64,000 nucleotides of DNA, taken from positions 3,352,365-3,416,364 of the forward strand of contig NZ_OY762899.1 of NCBI RefSeq assembly GCF_963666545.1. The letters are read 5' to 3'. A program made the position numbers and the translations under genes. Positions 8,304-18,100 of this stretch are shown here, in pieces. Below the pieces are notes generated by a model. It saw only the letters and a program-made list of their open reading frames with translations, was not told the DNA's origin and searched no databases. This stretch comes from an uncultured Bacteroides sp. (lineage in GTDB: Bacteria; Bacteroidota; Bacteroidia; Bacteroidales; Bacteroidaceae). Position 1 is the stretch's first letter, and each line of letters starts with the position of its first letter.

Positions 8304-9269
8304 ATGGAAGCGAAAGAAACATCTTTTAATGGTTTGAAAATGAATGGATTTTCAATGCTATTCATTTCTATTTTACTGCTTATTTTGAGTGTAGTATTGT
8401 TCTTTATGTTCGATTTGTTTGGAGAGATCTCCATTGCATTTGGTATTGCGGGTATTGTCCTTTTTATTTTTCTGATATGTGGTTTTATTTCCCTTGAACC
8501 TAATGAAGCTAGGGCAATGGTTTTCTTTGGGAAGTATCAAGGAACTTTTAAAGAAACCGGATTTTTTTGGGTAAATCCTTTTTTGAATAAAAAGAAACTC
8601 TCTTTGCGTGCTCGTAATCTGGATGTAGAGCCTATAAAGGTGAATGATAAAATTGGTAATCCTGTTTTGATTGGTCTGGTTTTAGTTTGGAAATTGAAGG
8701 ATACATATAAAGCTATGTTTGAGATTGATTCGCAGACTATGGCTATGAGCAATGATACAGGCAAAAATGGGACTCAAGCTAATGCAGCTAATTCGGTCGC
8801 AAATAGAATGAACGCTTTTGAGAATTTTGTAAAGATACAAAGTGATGCTGCGCTTAGACAAGTGGCCGGGCAATATGCATACGATGGTAATGATGGCGAT
8901 ACAGAGGAGCTGACCTTACGCTCCGGTGGTGATGAAATTAATGATCAGTTGGAGCAAAAGCTAAATGAACGTTTGGCTATGGCGGGTATGGAGGTTGTAG
9001 AAGCAAGATTGAATTATCTGGCTTATGCACCTGAAATTGCTGCTGTAATGCTTCGTCGCCAGCAAGCTTCGGCTATAATTGCTGCGCGTGAGAAAATAGT
9101 AGAAGGAGCTGTTTCGATGGTGAAAATGGCTCTTAATAAACTTTCAGAAGAACAGATTGTAGAACTGGATGAAGAGAAGAAAGCAGCGATGGTAAGCAAT
9201 TTGTTAGTTGTACTTTGTGCTGATGAAGCAGCACAACCGGTTATCAATACGGGTACATTGAATCATTAA
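8304..9269 (+). CDS. SPFH/Band 7 domain membrane protein
   Basis: A 321-residue protein with two hydrophobic segments (about 15-35 and 42-62) followed by an SPFH domain. The phrase LEPNEARAMVFFGKYQGTFKE, seen here in part right after the membrane segments, is typical of band 7 starts, as is a charged Ala-rich helix later (about 235-275). SPFH proteins form membrane-bound ring assemblies that organise microdomains or control proteases. The next two genes, a secreted hydrolase and a small ribbon-helix-helix protein, run in the same direction and probably form one operon, so a shared role is likely but not known. Confidence 0.9.
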   Translation: MEAKETSFNGLKMNGFSMLFISILLLILSVVLFFMFDLFGEISIAFGIAGIVLFIFLICGFISLEPNEARAMVFFGKYQGTFKETGFFWVNPFLNKKKLSLRARNLDVEPIKVNDKIGNPVLIGLVLVWKLKDTYKAMFEIDSQTMAMSNDTGKNGTQANAANSVANRMNAFENFVKIQSDAALRQVAGQYAYDGNDGDTEELTLRSGGDEINDQLEQKLNERLAMAGMEVVEARLNYLAYAPEIAAVMLRRQQASAIIAAREKIVEGAVSMVKMALNKLSEEQIVELDEEKKAAMVSNLLVVLCADEAAQPVINTGTLNH

Positions 9270-9337
9270 AGAAATAACCTGATGCGAGGAGAATATGAAC
9301 CTTGTTTATGCCAATAAGAGAATAACTTTATTGTTGA

Positions 9338-10687
9338 ATGATTATGATGAGATTTCAGTTTGTTAAGCTCGCAATTCTGATTGCAATACTTTTATGGGGA
9401 GCTCTGAAAACCTGTGCCCAAGAAAATGAGGCTTGTGCCCATAAATTACTTGATTTCATTGTAGCCGGCCAGGGAGACAGCGTCTATGTACACCTTAGCG
9501 ATGATGTGCGTGCTAAAGTTTCTCCTGCTATGTTTACTGAAGTCTTTGCTCAGCTTGAAAAACAGTTTGGCAAGTATCACTCCAAGGGCGAATGGAAGAA
9601 AGATACATCTGCCGGACAGGTTCTTTATTACTGTGATGTGCAATTTGAACGCTATGCTTTGCGCTTTCTGACAGCCTTTGAACCTGATGGAAAGGCAAAT
9701 ACCATTCGTTTTATGCCCATACCTGCTACACCAGCTACTGTAGCACCTATTTCACCAAACAAAGATTATTTAGAAGAATCAACCATTAAAATTGTATCGG
9801 GAAGCTATGTGCTTCCCGGTACTTTGAGTCTTCCTAAAAAACTGGATAAAGCGCCTGTGGTGATTCTCGTACATGGGTCCGGGCCTAATGATCGGGATGA
9901 AACCATCGGACCGAACAAGCCTTTTCGTGACTTGGCGTGGGGACTGTCCGAACGAGGTGTTGCAGTTGTTCGCTATGATAAGCGAACACATGTATATGGA
10001 ACTAAATGGATGCCCGCAGGTGAGGAGGGAACTTATGATGATGAAACAGTGGACGATGCTCTGGCTGCGATAGAATGGGTGAAGAAGAATCCTTCTTTGG
10101 ATGCAAAACGGATTTACGTTGTGGGGCATAGTTTAGGTGGCATGCTTGCTCCACGAATTGCTCAACGAGCAAAGGCATTGGGGGGAATTGTTATCCTTTC
10201 AGGTAATGCTCGTCCCTTGGAAGATTTAATCTTAGAGCAGGTCACTTATATTTCTTCGTTGAGAGATTCTTCAGAAGTGGCAAAAATGCAAATTGAGCTT
10301 ATAAGAGCTCAGGTGGCTAATGTAAAGAAACTTGGCACGGATAATTATGATACTAAAGTAGGTCTACCTTTTAATCTCAGTACTGCTTATTGGCAGTTTG
10401 CAAAAGACTACAAGCAAGTGAAAACGGCTGCTAAGCTCACTCTTCCTATCCTGATTCTTCAAGGCGAGCGGGATTATCAAGTTACTATGGACGATTTTGA
10501 CGCATGGCATGCTGTACTCAGCCATCATAAAAATGTATCATTTAAGTCTTATCCGAAATTGAATCATCTCTATCAGGAAGGAAAGGGTAAATCAATTCCT
10601 TCTGAATATACCCTGGCAATTCCTGTTGCCAAGTATGTTGTGGAGGATATTGCCAATTGGATAAAAACGGGGAAAGTGAATAAGTGA
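9338..10687 (+). CDS. Secreted alpha/beta hydrolase with N-terminal DUF3887-like domain
   Basis: A 449-residue protein. The signal peptide ends near residue 27 (KTCAQ). An alpha+beta domain of the DUF3887 sort covers about 28-120, and the hydrolase follows. The oxyanion phrase VILVHGSGPNDRDE, the nucleophile elbow GHSLGG, the acid in LQGERDYQV and the histidine in KLNHLY give a complete Ser-Asp-His triad. Family members are esterases or peptidases of the serine aminopeptidase kind. Starts at the first, third or fourth Met are all possible because the signal peptide would still work. It lies 68 bases after the SPFH gene and 24 before the Arc-like gene. Confidence 0.88.
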   Translation: MIMMRFQFVKLAILIAILLWGALKTCAQENEACAHKLLDFIVAGQGDSVYVHLSDDVRAKVSPAMFTEVFAQLEKQFGKYHSKGEWKKDTSAGQVLYYCDVQFERYALRFLTAFEPDGKANTIRFMPIPATPATVAPISPNKDYLEESTIKIVSGSYVLPGTLSLPKKLDKAPVVILVHGSGPNDRDETIGPNKPFRDLAWGLSERGVAVVRYDKRTHVYGTKWMPAGEEGTYDDETVDDALAAIEWVKKNPSLDAKRIYVVGHSLGGMLAPRIAQRAKALGGIVILSGNARPLEDLILEQVTYISSLRDSSEVAKMQIELIRAQVANVKKLGTDNYDTKVGLPFNLSTAYWQFAKDYKQVKTAAKLTLPILILQGERDYQVTMDDFDAWHAVLSHHKNVSFKSYPKLNHLYQEGKGKSIPSEYTLAIPVAKYVVEDIANWIKTGKVNK

Positions 10688-10711
10688 TAAGAAGAAAGAG
10701 AAAGGCGTAGA

Positions 10712-10927
10712 ATGGCTAAGAAAGAATCTTCAACCAAAAATTTCGTGTTGCGTGTAGATGCGGCTACAATGGATGCTCTTGAAAAATGGGCTTCCGATGA
10801 GTTTCGTAGTACTAACGGCCAACTTCAGTGGATTATTGCTGAAGCCCTTAAAAAAGGTGGTCGGTTAAAGAAGAACCAAAACACGAAAGCTGGCGAAGAC
10901 CAAAAGATAAAAACGACTGACAAATAG
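10712..10927 (+). CDS. Arc-family ribbon-helix-helix DNA-binding protein
   Basis: A 71-residue basic protein. Residues 8-50 fit the Arc/MetJ ribbon-helix-helix: a strand with the pattern NFVLRVDAAT, then a helix around MDALEKWASDEF, a turn, and a second helix NGQLQWIIAEALKK. The C-terminal tail is Lys-rich and disordered. Such dimers bind short operator repeats in the major groove. It is the last gene of the SPFH-hydrolase operon and may regulate it, though no matching operator was found in front of the SPFH gene. Confidence 0.85.
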   Translation: MAKKESSTKNFVLRVDAATMDALEKWASDEFRSTNGQLQWIIAEALKKGGRLKKNQNTKAGEDQKIKTTDK

Positions 10928-11058
10928 GTAGTAGAGAATGTTTTCTTATTATCTCGGTGACAAAAATCCTCTCTTAGGTGAATGATGAAATAACTTGGGG
11001 TAAATGAGGCGTTAATAGAATCTTTTTAATGGATTTATAATCAGCGATTTATATCCAA

Positions 11059-11117
11059 ACTAAATAATTTAGTTCTATTTAACTATAAATATTAGTTATA
11101 TAACTAGATAATGTAGT
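11059..11117. promoter_or_regulatory. Three spaced ACTA-N7-TAGT operators for the BlaI-type repressor
   Basis: Dyads of the form ACTA-N7-TAGT occur at 11059-11073, 11082-11096 and 11103-11117. Their centres are 23 and 21 bases apart, about two helical turns, so all face the same side. A further palindrome TAGTTATATAACTA joins the second and third. The last dyad abuts a weak -7 element (tatttg) and lies 26 bases before the repressor ATG. BlaI/MecI proteins bind similar dyads and repress their own operon. Confidence 0.75.
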
Positions 11118-11142
11118 TATTTGCAAAAACAAGAAGAATAAG

Positions 11143-11508
11143 ATGAAAGGATTAACAAGTAAAGAAGAAGAAATCATGGGCTTTTTCTGGAAGAAAGGAC
11201 CTTTGTTTGTGAAAGATCTGCTGGCTTTTTACGACGAGCCGAAGCCTCATTTCAATACACTCTCTACCATTGTTCGGGGATTGGAGGAAAAGGGTTTCTT
11301 ACTGCACAATGCTTTTGGCAACACTTATCAATATTATGTAGCAGTAAGCGAAGAAGAATTTCGCAAGGGAACACTCAAAAATGTGATAAGTAAATATTTT
11401 GGAAACTCTTATTTAAGCGTGGTTTCTTCATTGGTGAAAGAGGAAGATATTTCTCTTGATGACTTAAAGAAACTCATTACTGAAGTAGAAAAGGCTCATA
11501 AGAAATGA
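11143..11508 (+). CDS. BlaI/MecI/CopY-family transcriptional repressor
   Basis: A 121-residue winged-helix protein. The start LTSKEEEIMGFFWKKGP and the phrase HFNTLSTIVRGLEEKGFLLH, seen from residue 3 on, fit helix 1 and the recognition helix of BlaI. The C-terminal part carries the dimerisation helices. It lies 22 bases upstream of an M56 membrane peptidase gene, the usual partner that cleaves such repressors on signal, and behind three matching operators. The signal here is unlikely to be a beta-lactam, because the partner lacks a penicillin-binding sensor domain. Confidence 0.93.
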   Translation: MKGLTSKEEEIMGFFWKKGPLFVKDLLAFYDEPKPHFNTLSTIVRGLEEKGFLLHNAFGNTYQYYVAVSEEEFRKGTLKNVISKYFGNSYLSVVSSLVKEEDISLDDLKKLITEVEKAHKK

Positions 11509-11530
11509 ATTAACGCCCTAAATCAACGCT

Positions 11531-12991
11531 ATGGGAACTTTTTTTGTCTACATATTGAAGTCGGCCATTTGTATGGCATTGTTTTATTTGTTTTATCGAT
11601 TATTGCTGAGTAAGGAAACCTTTTACCGCTTTAATCGTGTCTCTCTTCTTTCCATTTTGATCTTGTCGTTATTGCTTCCTTTTATAGCTGTAGCGATTAC
11701 GGTAGAAAATGAAGTGCAACAAACAATGCTGACTCTGCAACAAATTCTTATGATGGCTGATAAGGTAAATGTTGTATCACACTTGGAAAAAACAAGTATA
11801 ACATGGGCTCAAGTCGTTCTAATGATTTATCTGGCGGGAGTTTTGTTTTTTGCGTGTCGCAATATCTATTCATTAATCCGTTTGTTCGCTTTGGTAAGAA
11901 GCTCCAAGCGGGTGAAACAAGAGAAAGGGATTACTTTACTGGTACATGAGCAAGATATTGCCCCTTTCAGTTGGATGAACTACATATTTATATCTGAAAA
12001 AGAGTTAGAAGAGGAAAGCAGTCGGGAAATCCTAATCCATGAACTTGCTCATATTCACAACCGTCATTCGTTGGACCTGTTAGTGGCAGAGGTCTGTGTG
12101 TTTTTTCAATGGTTCAACCCTGCTGCATGGCTTATCAAACAGGAGCTACAGAACATACATGAGTATGAAGCGGACGAAACGGTTATTAATCACGGCATCG
12201 ATGCAAAACAATATCAATTATTATTAATTAAAAAAGCTGTCGGCACAAGGCTCTACTCTATGGCCAACAGCTTTAATCACAGTAAACTTAAAAAACGTAT
12301 CACTATGATGTTAAAAGAAAAATCCAATCCGTGGGCACGGTTAAAATGCCTGTATGTACTGCCGGTAGCGGCTATTGCCGTTACAGCTTTTGCTCGTCCT
12401 GAAATCTCTAATGAATTGAAAGAAATTTCAGGTGTCAAAGTTAGTGATTTGACTTCAATTGTTGAAGCGAAATCAGTGAAAAATACTCATCCTGAAATGG
12501 AGTTGAAGCTTCAGCATGTGCAAAAAGGCATGTCCGATGTATCAACAGCCTCCTTTAGAACAGATGATACACTGAAGGTAGAACCTCTGGTGGTAATCGG
12601 TATTAAATCAATGCCTGCAACACTGGAGCCATTAATATTGATCAATGGCGAAGAGGTCTCTAATGTTATTGCCGGAGCCATCAACCCGGAAACCATTGCT
12701 TCTATAGATGTGCTTAAAGGTAAGAATGCTACAGATAAATATGGCGATAAGGGAAAGAGTGGTGTCGTTTTGATTAAGCTAAAAGAGGTGCTTGATTTAA
12801 AATCAGCTAATGCTCATTCTTCGTTTTTAGATATAGGCTCTGCAACTTACTATGTAGATGGGAAGAAAATGACCTCGACAGAATTCAAGGCATTGGACCT
12901 TAAAAATACTCAAATTGCGAGTGTGAATGTGAAGAAGAATCAGCCGGAAGGGAATGTAATTGAAATAATAACGAGGCCTCTCGCGGAATAA
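11531..12991 (+). CDS. M56 family (BlaR1-like) membrane metallopeptidase with plug-like C-terminal repeats
   Basis: A 486-residue protein. Hydrophobic segments lie at about 5-24, 36-57, 93-117 and 272-287. The zinc motif HELAH is at 170-174 and a downstream EYEAD at 211-215 supplies the third ligand. After the last membrane segment comes a periplasmic region with two short repeats that look like the TonB-dependent receptor plug: about 368-418 (ILINGEEV, IDVLKGKNATDKYG, GVVLIK) and 440-482 (YYVDGKKM, SVNVKK, VIEIITR). There is no penicillin-binding transpeptidase domain. By family knowledge, signal binding outside would trigger cleavage of the BlaI-like repressor inside. The ligand is unknown. 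Confidence 0.92.
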   Translation: MGTFFVYILKSAICMALFYLFYRLLLSKETFYRFNRVSLLSILILSLLLPFIAVAITVENEVQQTMLTLQQILMMADKVNVVSHLEKTSITWAQVVLMIYLAGVLFFACRNIYSLIRLFALVRSSKRVKQEKGITLLVHEQDIAPFSWMNYIFISEKELEEESSREILIHELAHIHNRHSLDLLVAEVCVFFQWFNPAAWLIKQELQNIHEYEADETVINHGIDAKQYQLLLIKKAVGTRLYSMANSFNHSKLKKRITMMLKEKSNPWARLKCLYVLPVAAIAVTAFARPEISNELKEISGVKVSDLTSIVEAKSVKNTHPEMELKLQHVQKGMSDVSTASFRTDDTLKVEPLVVIGIKSMPATLEPLILINGEEVSNVIAGAINPETIASIDVLKGKNATDKYGDKGKSGVVLIKLKEVLDLKSANAHSSFLDIGSATYYVDGKKMTSTEFKALDLKNTQIASVNVKKNQPEGNVIEIITRPLAE

Positions 12992-13051
12992 CATAGCATA
13001 GCGATTAAAGGCTATACTGTAGCTAAATAGTATATTAGAGAAATAGAATAT

Positions 13052-13082
13052 TAGTCCGGACTCATTGATATGGTCCGGACTA
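13052..13082 (+). terminator. Probable terminator hairpin after the M56 gene
   Basis: Perfect 10-bp arms TAGTCCGGAC and GTCCGGACTA around an 11-base loop. No long T run follows, so the call is moderate. Confidence 0.5.
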
Positions 13083-13160
13083 TTGGAGCTTTATCCCGAT
13101 TTAAAGTCGGTAGCTGATTTGTAAGCAAACATTTGAAATAGAAGTTTCTCTTTCTGCGTA

Positions 13161-13222
13161 TTGAACGTACGATATCAACGTGCTGAAAATGTACATTCAA
13201 CACGTTGATATCGTACGTTCAA
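13161..13222. repeat. Perfect 22-bp inverted repeat with 18-base loop
   Basis: Left arm 13161-13182 begins TTGAACGTACGATATCAACG; right arm 13201-13222 is its exact complement. It lies between convergent genes. It could end transcription from either side or be one copy of a dispersed element. Confidence 0.8.
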
Positions 13223-13381
13223 CAAACCCCTTCCAGGAGGCTTGTCTCGGGTGCTTTAAAGTATAAACATTCGGATGGCTATCCCGTAAAACTGGATAAA
13301 TCTGTTTTTGGTTACAGATTTATGCTAGTAAATTTTGCAGGACCATGAGTAAATGAGAAGCCAAATATAATAGTGAAGAAT

Positions 13382-13828
13382 TTAGTTTTCCAAAAGTTCT
13401 TTTAAGAAATTGTCCAATTCCGCATCTAATCCTTCCAACAGTTCGCTGTTTACTAAAAGAGTATCGTCGTCAACAAGTAATAGTTCAGCTAAAGTTTCTT
13501 TATCTTCGTCTACCAAAACAAAAGAATAAGGGCTTAGAATTGTCAGATTCTCGAAAGTTCCGGCATCTTTCATTTTGCAAAGTAGGGTACGCAACACTCG
13601 CTCTGTGTGTTCATTGAAATCGTCACTTTCGTAAGTCATCCATTCGTCAACGCTGATACAAGCCAATTCTTCATCTTCATCATCGAAGATAATTAACTCG
13701 CCGGAGTTTTGATTCGGCTGAAAGTGAATATCTGTCACGATGGTTTGATCGCTGTTGCATGTATACTTACTTACTGCTTTTTGAATAGCCGATTCGATTA
13801 AAGATTGCGATTGTTGACTAAGTTTCAT
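13382..13828 (-). CDS. Conserved hypothetical acidic protein
   Basis: A 148-residue, strongly acidic protein with no signal peptide or membrane segment. The start SQQSQSLIESAIQKAV looks helical; the middle has beta-like stretches (GELIIFDDEDEELACISVDEW), and the end is a run of Leu, Asp and Glu. I do not recognise a named domain. A full -7 element (TACCTTTG on the minus strand, 13853-13860) lies 24 bases upstream of the clear ATG, so this is a real transcription unit. The DUF6340 lipoprotein gene follows upstream on the same strand with its own promoter. Confidence 0.75.
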   Translation of the reverse strand: MKLSQQSQSLIESAIQKAVSKYTCNSDQTIVTDIHFQPNQNSGELIIFDDEDEELACISVDEWMTYESDDFNEHTERVLRTLLCKMKDAGTFENLTILSPYSFVLVDEDKETLAELLLVDDDTLLVNSELLEGLDAELDNFLKELLEN

Positions 13829-13852
13829 AAGATTTTCTCATTTATTCTGATT

Positions 13853-13860
13853 CAAAGGTA
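13853..13860 (-). promoter_or_regulatory. -7 promoter element of the acidic hypothetical gene
   Basis: TACCTTTG on the minus strand, a full consensus match, 24 bases before the ATG. Confidence 0.5.
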
Positions 13861-13891
13861 TAAAAAAAACAAATACTCATGCATCATTTTC

Positions 13892-14995
13892 TTAAAAATC
13901 ATCATTAAAACGGCTCATTTGAGCGCTTAGCTTCGGCAAATTGGTAATTCTTTCTTGTAATTCGCCTACATAAAGGGTGATAAAGTAGTAATTGGGCATG
14001 CGGTTTAGATCTGGTTTTTCTTTTAGTTTACTATCTACTTTCTCTACTTTTCGAGCAAGTTCTTGCGCTTTTAATGCCCACTTTTCAGCTTCTTCGATGC
14101 TATCTTTCATTTCATAATAGAGAGCAATGTTGAGGGCAGAGCGCATTTGTTGTTTCTCGTTTTTTGATTGATAGGTGAGTTTCCATAATGGAAAAGCTTT
14201 TTCCCATGATTTTTCGCGTGCATAGATGGCTGCATCACGCATTTCTACTGAACCACTGCTGTAGATAAAACGATTCGCTGTTTTCCAATAAGGAGTAAGA
14301 TATTTAACGGGAATCGTTCCTGCAAAATCGGATGATTCTTTTATTAATTCTGCGTCACTAATCATACGGCTGAGCGTATAAGACTCAGTGTTCCCGATCT
14401 CTTCCCAATAGATGCTATCGTTGGCGTTGATGGTTACCATGGGGCCCTTGCGTAAAGGAAGATAAACTTTAATGGTTGGGTAGACTTTTGCGTCTGTTGT
14501 GCCTTGAAAAGCTCCCCATTCGGGTATAAAGTGGATGGCTCTAACTGCTTTTATTTGCACGTTCTCAAGTGAGATGATTACATCAACATCTAAATTATCA
14601 GCTAACTTTTGTACTTCTTCTTTGCTAAGAGTGGCTTCACGTGGCAAGATATCTTTTGCTCGTAAGGCAGAGTCGCAAATAACCACTTCATCAAAATAAT
14701 TGGCTTCGGCTAATGCTTTGGCTAATGATTCGGTTGTAATAGCAGGAATCCCATTGCCATAAGTGATTGCACGTTTTAACTCATTCTTTGTCAGTAAGCT
14801 ATCTCCTTTTGGTTCGACAATCATTTTATTGTCGGGATTGGAGCTTACATTATTGACGATTGCCACTCGCTTCAATGTTGAAGGGAAGCTGATATCAGCC
14901 GGAACCATATAGTCTATAGACAATTGTTCTATTGTTTGGCAGGAGCCTAAGACTATACTAAGTACCAGAATAAATAGATAGGAGTATTTCGCCAT
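13892..14995 (-). CDS. DUF6340-type lipoprotein
   Basis: A 367-residue exported lipoprotein. The signal peptide ends in the lipobox LGSC with Cys19 as the lipid-bearing residue. The body starts with an alpha/beta part (LKRVAIVNN, later DVIISLENVQIKA) that resembles periplasmic assembly lipoproteins; the C-terminal third is helical with TPR-like character (KAFPLWKLTYQSKNEKQQMR, NIALYYEMKDSIEEAEKWA). Members sit in Bacteroidetes envelopes and have no set function. A -7 element TATTTTTG lies on the minus strand at 15022-15029. Confidence 0.8.
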   Translation of the reverse strand: MAKYSYLFILVLSIVLGSCQTIEQLSIDYMVPADISFPSTLKRVAIVNNVSSNPDNKMIVEPKGDSLLTKNELKRAITYGNGIPAITTESLAKALAEANYFDEVVICDSALRAKDILPREATLSKEEVQKLADNLDVDVIISLENVQIKAVRAIHFIPEWGAFQGTTDAKVYPTIKVYLPLRKGPMVTINANDSIYWEEIGNTESYTLSRMISDAELIKESSDFAGTIPVKYLTPYWKTANRFIYSSGSVEMRDAAIYAREKSWEKAFPLWKLTYQSKNEKQQMRSALNIALYYEMKDSIEEAEKWALKAQELARKVEKVDSKLKEKPDLNRMPNYYFITLYVGELQERITNLPKLSAQMSRFNDDF

Positions 14996-15021
14996 AGTTC
15001 TGTTTTCTTTATCTTAATTGG

Positions 15022-15029
15022 CAAAAATA
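15022..15029 (-). promoter_or_regulatory. -7 promoter element of the DUF6340 lipoprotein gene
   Basis: TATTTTTG on the minus strand, full match, 27 bases before the ATG. Confidence 0.5.
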
Positions 15030-15075
15030 CTATTTTTATGAGAATAGCAATGTTAAAAGCAATGAATCTTTCTAT

Positions 15076-15114
15076 AAAAAAAGCCTCAGGCGCATTTGCG
15101 CTGAGGCTTTTTTT
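15076..15114 (-). terminator. Intrinsic terminator of secA
   Basis: Arms GCCTCAG(G)CGC and GCGCTGAGGC with one bulged base, flanked by A and T runs on both sides. It lies 15 bases after the secA stop codon. Confidence 0.85.
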
Positions 15115-15128
15115 GAATGATGTTTTTA

Positions 15129-18100
15129 TTATTCGTTACGTCCGTGGCAATTTTTGTATTTTTTGCCGCTTCCACAAGGACAAGGATCGTTTCGACCAAC
15201 AGTTTTCTCTGCACGTACAGGCTCGCGTTTTACTTCGCGCGTGTCTTGTTGGGCAGCAGCTTGTTGGTTGGGATCAGATAAATCACGCTTCTCTTCGCGA
15301 TACTTACTCATGTCCTGGCGCTGTTCGGGTGTTGCTTGGCGCAACTGTTCTGGCTCCTGAACAGGAATTTGCCCTCTCATCAGAATAGAGATTGTTTGGT
15401 TATTAATCTTGTTGACCATAGTGTCGAACAAAGTTACAGATTCCAACTTATAGATTAATAGCGGATCTTTTTGTTCGTAACTGGCATTCTGAACAGAGTG
15501 TTTTAATTCATCAAGTTCACGTAAGTTTTCTTTCCATGCATCATCAATAACATGAAGTAAGATTGATTTTTCAAAAGCTTTTACGACTTCTTTGCATTCA
15601 CTTTCGTAGGCTTTTTTAAGGTTGCATGAAATGTTATACATTCGTGTTCCATCGGTAACCGGAATCAATATATTTTCGTACATGTGTCCCTGGTTTTCGT
15701 ATACTTGCTTGATGACAGGGAAAGCAATTTGGGCTAAACGTTCTGTTTTACGCTTAAAGTTTGCCATGGCAATGTCAAATGTCTTATTGGCAAGCTCTTC
15801 TTTTTTTGCATTACGGAATTCATCTTCAGTGAAAGGTGTTTCCATAGCCAATGTTTGAAGCAATTCCAGTTGACAGCCTTCATAATCTCCACTTTCAATG
15901 GCGGCCGCACAACGGTCCCAAATCATATTGACAATATCCATGCCGATACGTTCACCCATCAATGCATGACGACGTTTGGTGTAGACTACGGTACGCTGCT
16001 TATTCATAACATCATCATACTCTAGTAAGCGTTTACGTATGCCGAAGTTATTTTCTTCTACTTTTTTCTGTGCGCGCTCAATAGAGTTAGAGATCATTTT
16101 ATGTTCGATCATTTCTCCTTCTTGGAAACCAAGCCTATCCATCACACTAGCAATGCGGTCGGAAGAGAAAAGACGCATCAAATCGTCTTCTAATGAAACA
16201 AAGAATACGGATGAACCCGGGTCTCCTTGGCGACCGGCACGGCCACGCAACTGGCGGTCTACACGACGAGATTCATGGCGTTCTGTACCAATGATTGCCA
16301 AACCGCCTGCAGCTTTGACTTCGGTACTGAGTTTGATATCTGTTCCACGACCAGCCATGTTGGTAGCGATGGTAACAATTCCTTTCATACCGGCTTTGGC
16401 TACAATGTCGGCTTCCTTTTGATGTAGTTTGGCATTAAGCACATTGTGCTCAATCTTACGCATGGTAAGCATTTTGCTGAGCATTTCGGAAATCTCGACG
16501 GACGTAGTACCTACTAGTACCGGACGGCCTGCAGTTACTAACTTCTCTATTTCTTCAATAACAGCTTTATACTTTTCGCGTTTGGTTTTGTATACGCGGT
16601 CGTTCATGTCAATACGAGTGATGGAACGATTGGTTGGAATGACCACAACATCTAACTTGTAGATATCCCATAGTTCACCTGCTTCAGTCTCCGCAGTACC
16701 CGTCATACCGGATAACTTGTGGTACATGCGGAAGTAGTTCTGCAACGTGATAGTAGCGAAAGTTTGCGTGGCAGCCTCCACTTTTACACGTTCTTTGGCT
16801 TCAATGGCTTGGTGTAGACCGTCTGAATAACGACGTCCTTCCATAATACGACCAGTTTGCTCATCTACAATTTTCACTTGCCCATCAATAACTACGTACT
16901 CGTCGTCTTTCTCGAACATGGTGTACGCTTTCAGTAATTGGTTTATGGTGTGTACGCGCTCTGACTTAATGGCGTAGTTTGTCATGATAGCATCTTTCTT
17001 CTCTAGCTTTTGCTCTTCTGTCAGTTCATTTTCCGTTTCTAAAGCGGATAGTTCCGATGTAATGTCGGGCAGAACAAAGAGGGTATGATCTTCTGAATTT
17101 CCGGTAATAATATCAATACCTTTATCTGTGAGATCTACACTATTAAGCTTTTCATCAATAACAAAGTAGAGCGGGTCTGTGGCCTCGTGCATACGTTTGT
17201 TATTTTGTTCCATGTAGATTTCCTCTGTTTTCAGCATTCCGGCTTTAATACCTTGCTCACTTGAATATTTGATGAGGGCCTTGTTCTTTGGGAGTGCTTT
17301 GTGGCTACGGAATAGTGCAAGATAACCTTCTTCTTGTTCCTTCTTATCACTAGAAGCGATAAGTCTTTTGGCATCCGCAAGGTATTTGGTAGCAAGTGTT
17401 TTCTGAACATCAACCAGCTTTTCTACCAATGGGCGTAACGACTCAAATAGTTGATCTTCTCCTTTAGGGATAGGACCCGAAATGATGAGTGGTGTACGAG
17501 CATCGTCAATCAAGACGGAGTCAACCTCATCGACAATACCATAGTTATGTGGGCGTTGTACAAGGTCTTTAGGACTGATGGCCATGTTATCGCGGAGGTA
17601 ATCAAAGCCAAATTCATTATTGGTTCCAAAAGTGATGTCGGCAAGATAAGCTTGGCGACGGGCATCTGAGTTGGGTTGATGTTTGTCAATGCAATCTACA
17701 CTTAATCCATGGAATTGATAGAGCGGTCCCATCCACTCCGAGTCACGTTTAGAAAGGTAATCATTTACTGTTATCACGTGTACTCCATTGCCTGTAAGGG
17801 CATTTAGAAAGACTGGTAAAGTTGCAACAAGAGTTTTTCCTTCACCCGTGGCCATTTCAGCAATTTTTCCTTTGTGGAGAACAATACCACCGAATAACTG
17901 AACATCGTAGTGCACCATGTTCCAGATTACTTCTGTTCCTCCGGCTATCCAATGATTTTGATAGATGGCTTTGTCACCTGCTATGCGTACAAAATCTTTC
18001 GTTGCAGCGAGTTTACGGTCAAAGTCATTCGCAGTAACAATGATCTCTTCATTTTCGGTGAAGCGCTTAGCCGTCTCTTTTACAATAGAGAATGCTACAG

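Larger units (their letters stand above)
12992..13381. other. Intergenic interval of 390 bp with two inverted repeats
   Basis: No gene is seen. It holds the probable terminator at 13052-13082 and a perfect long inverted repeat at 13161-13222; the two flanking genes converge. Confidence 0.6.
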
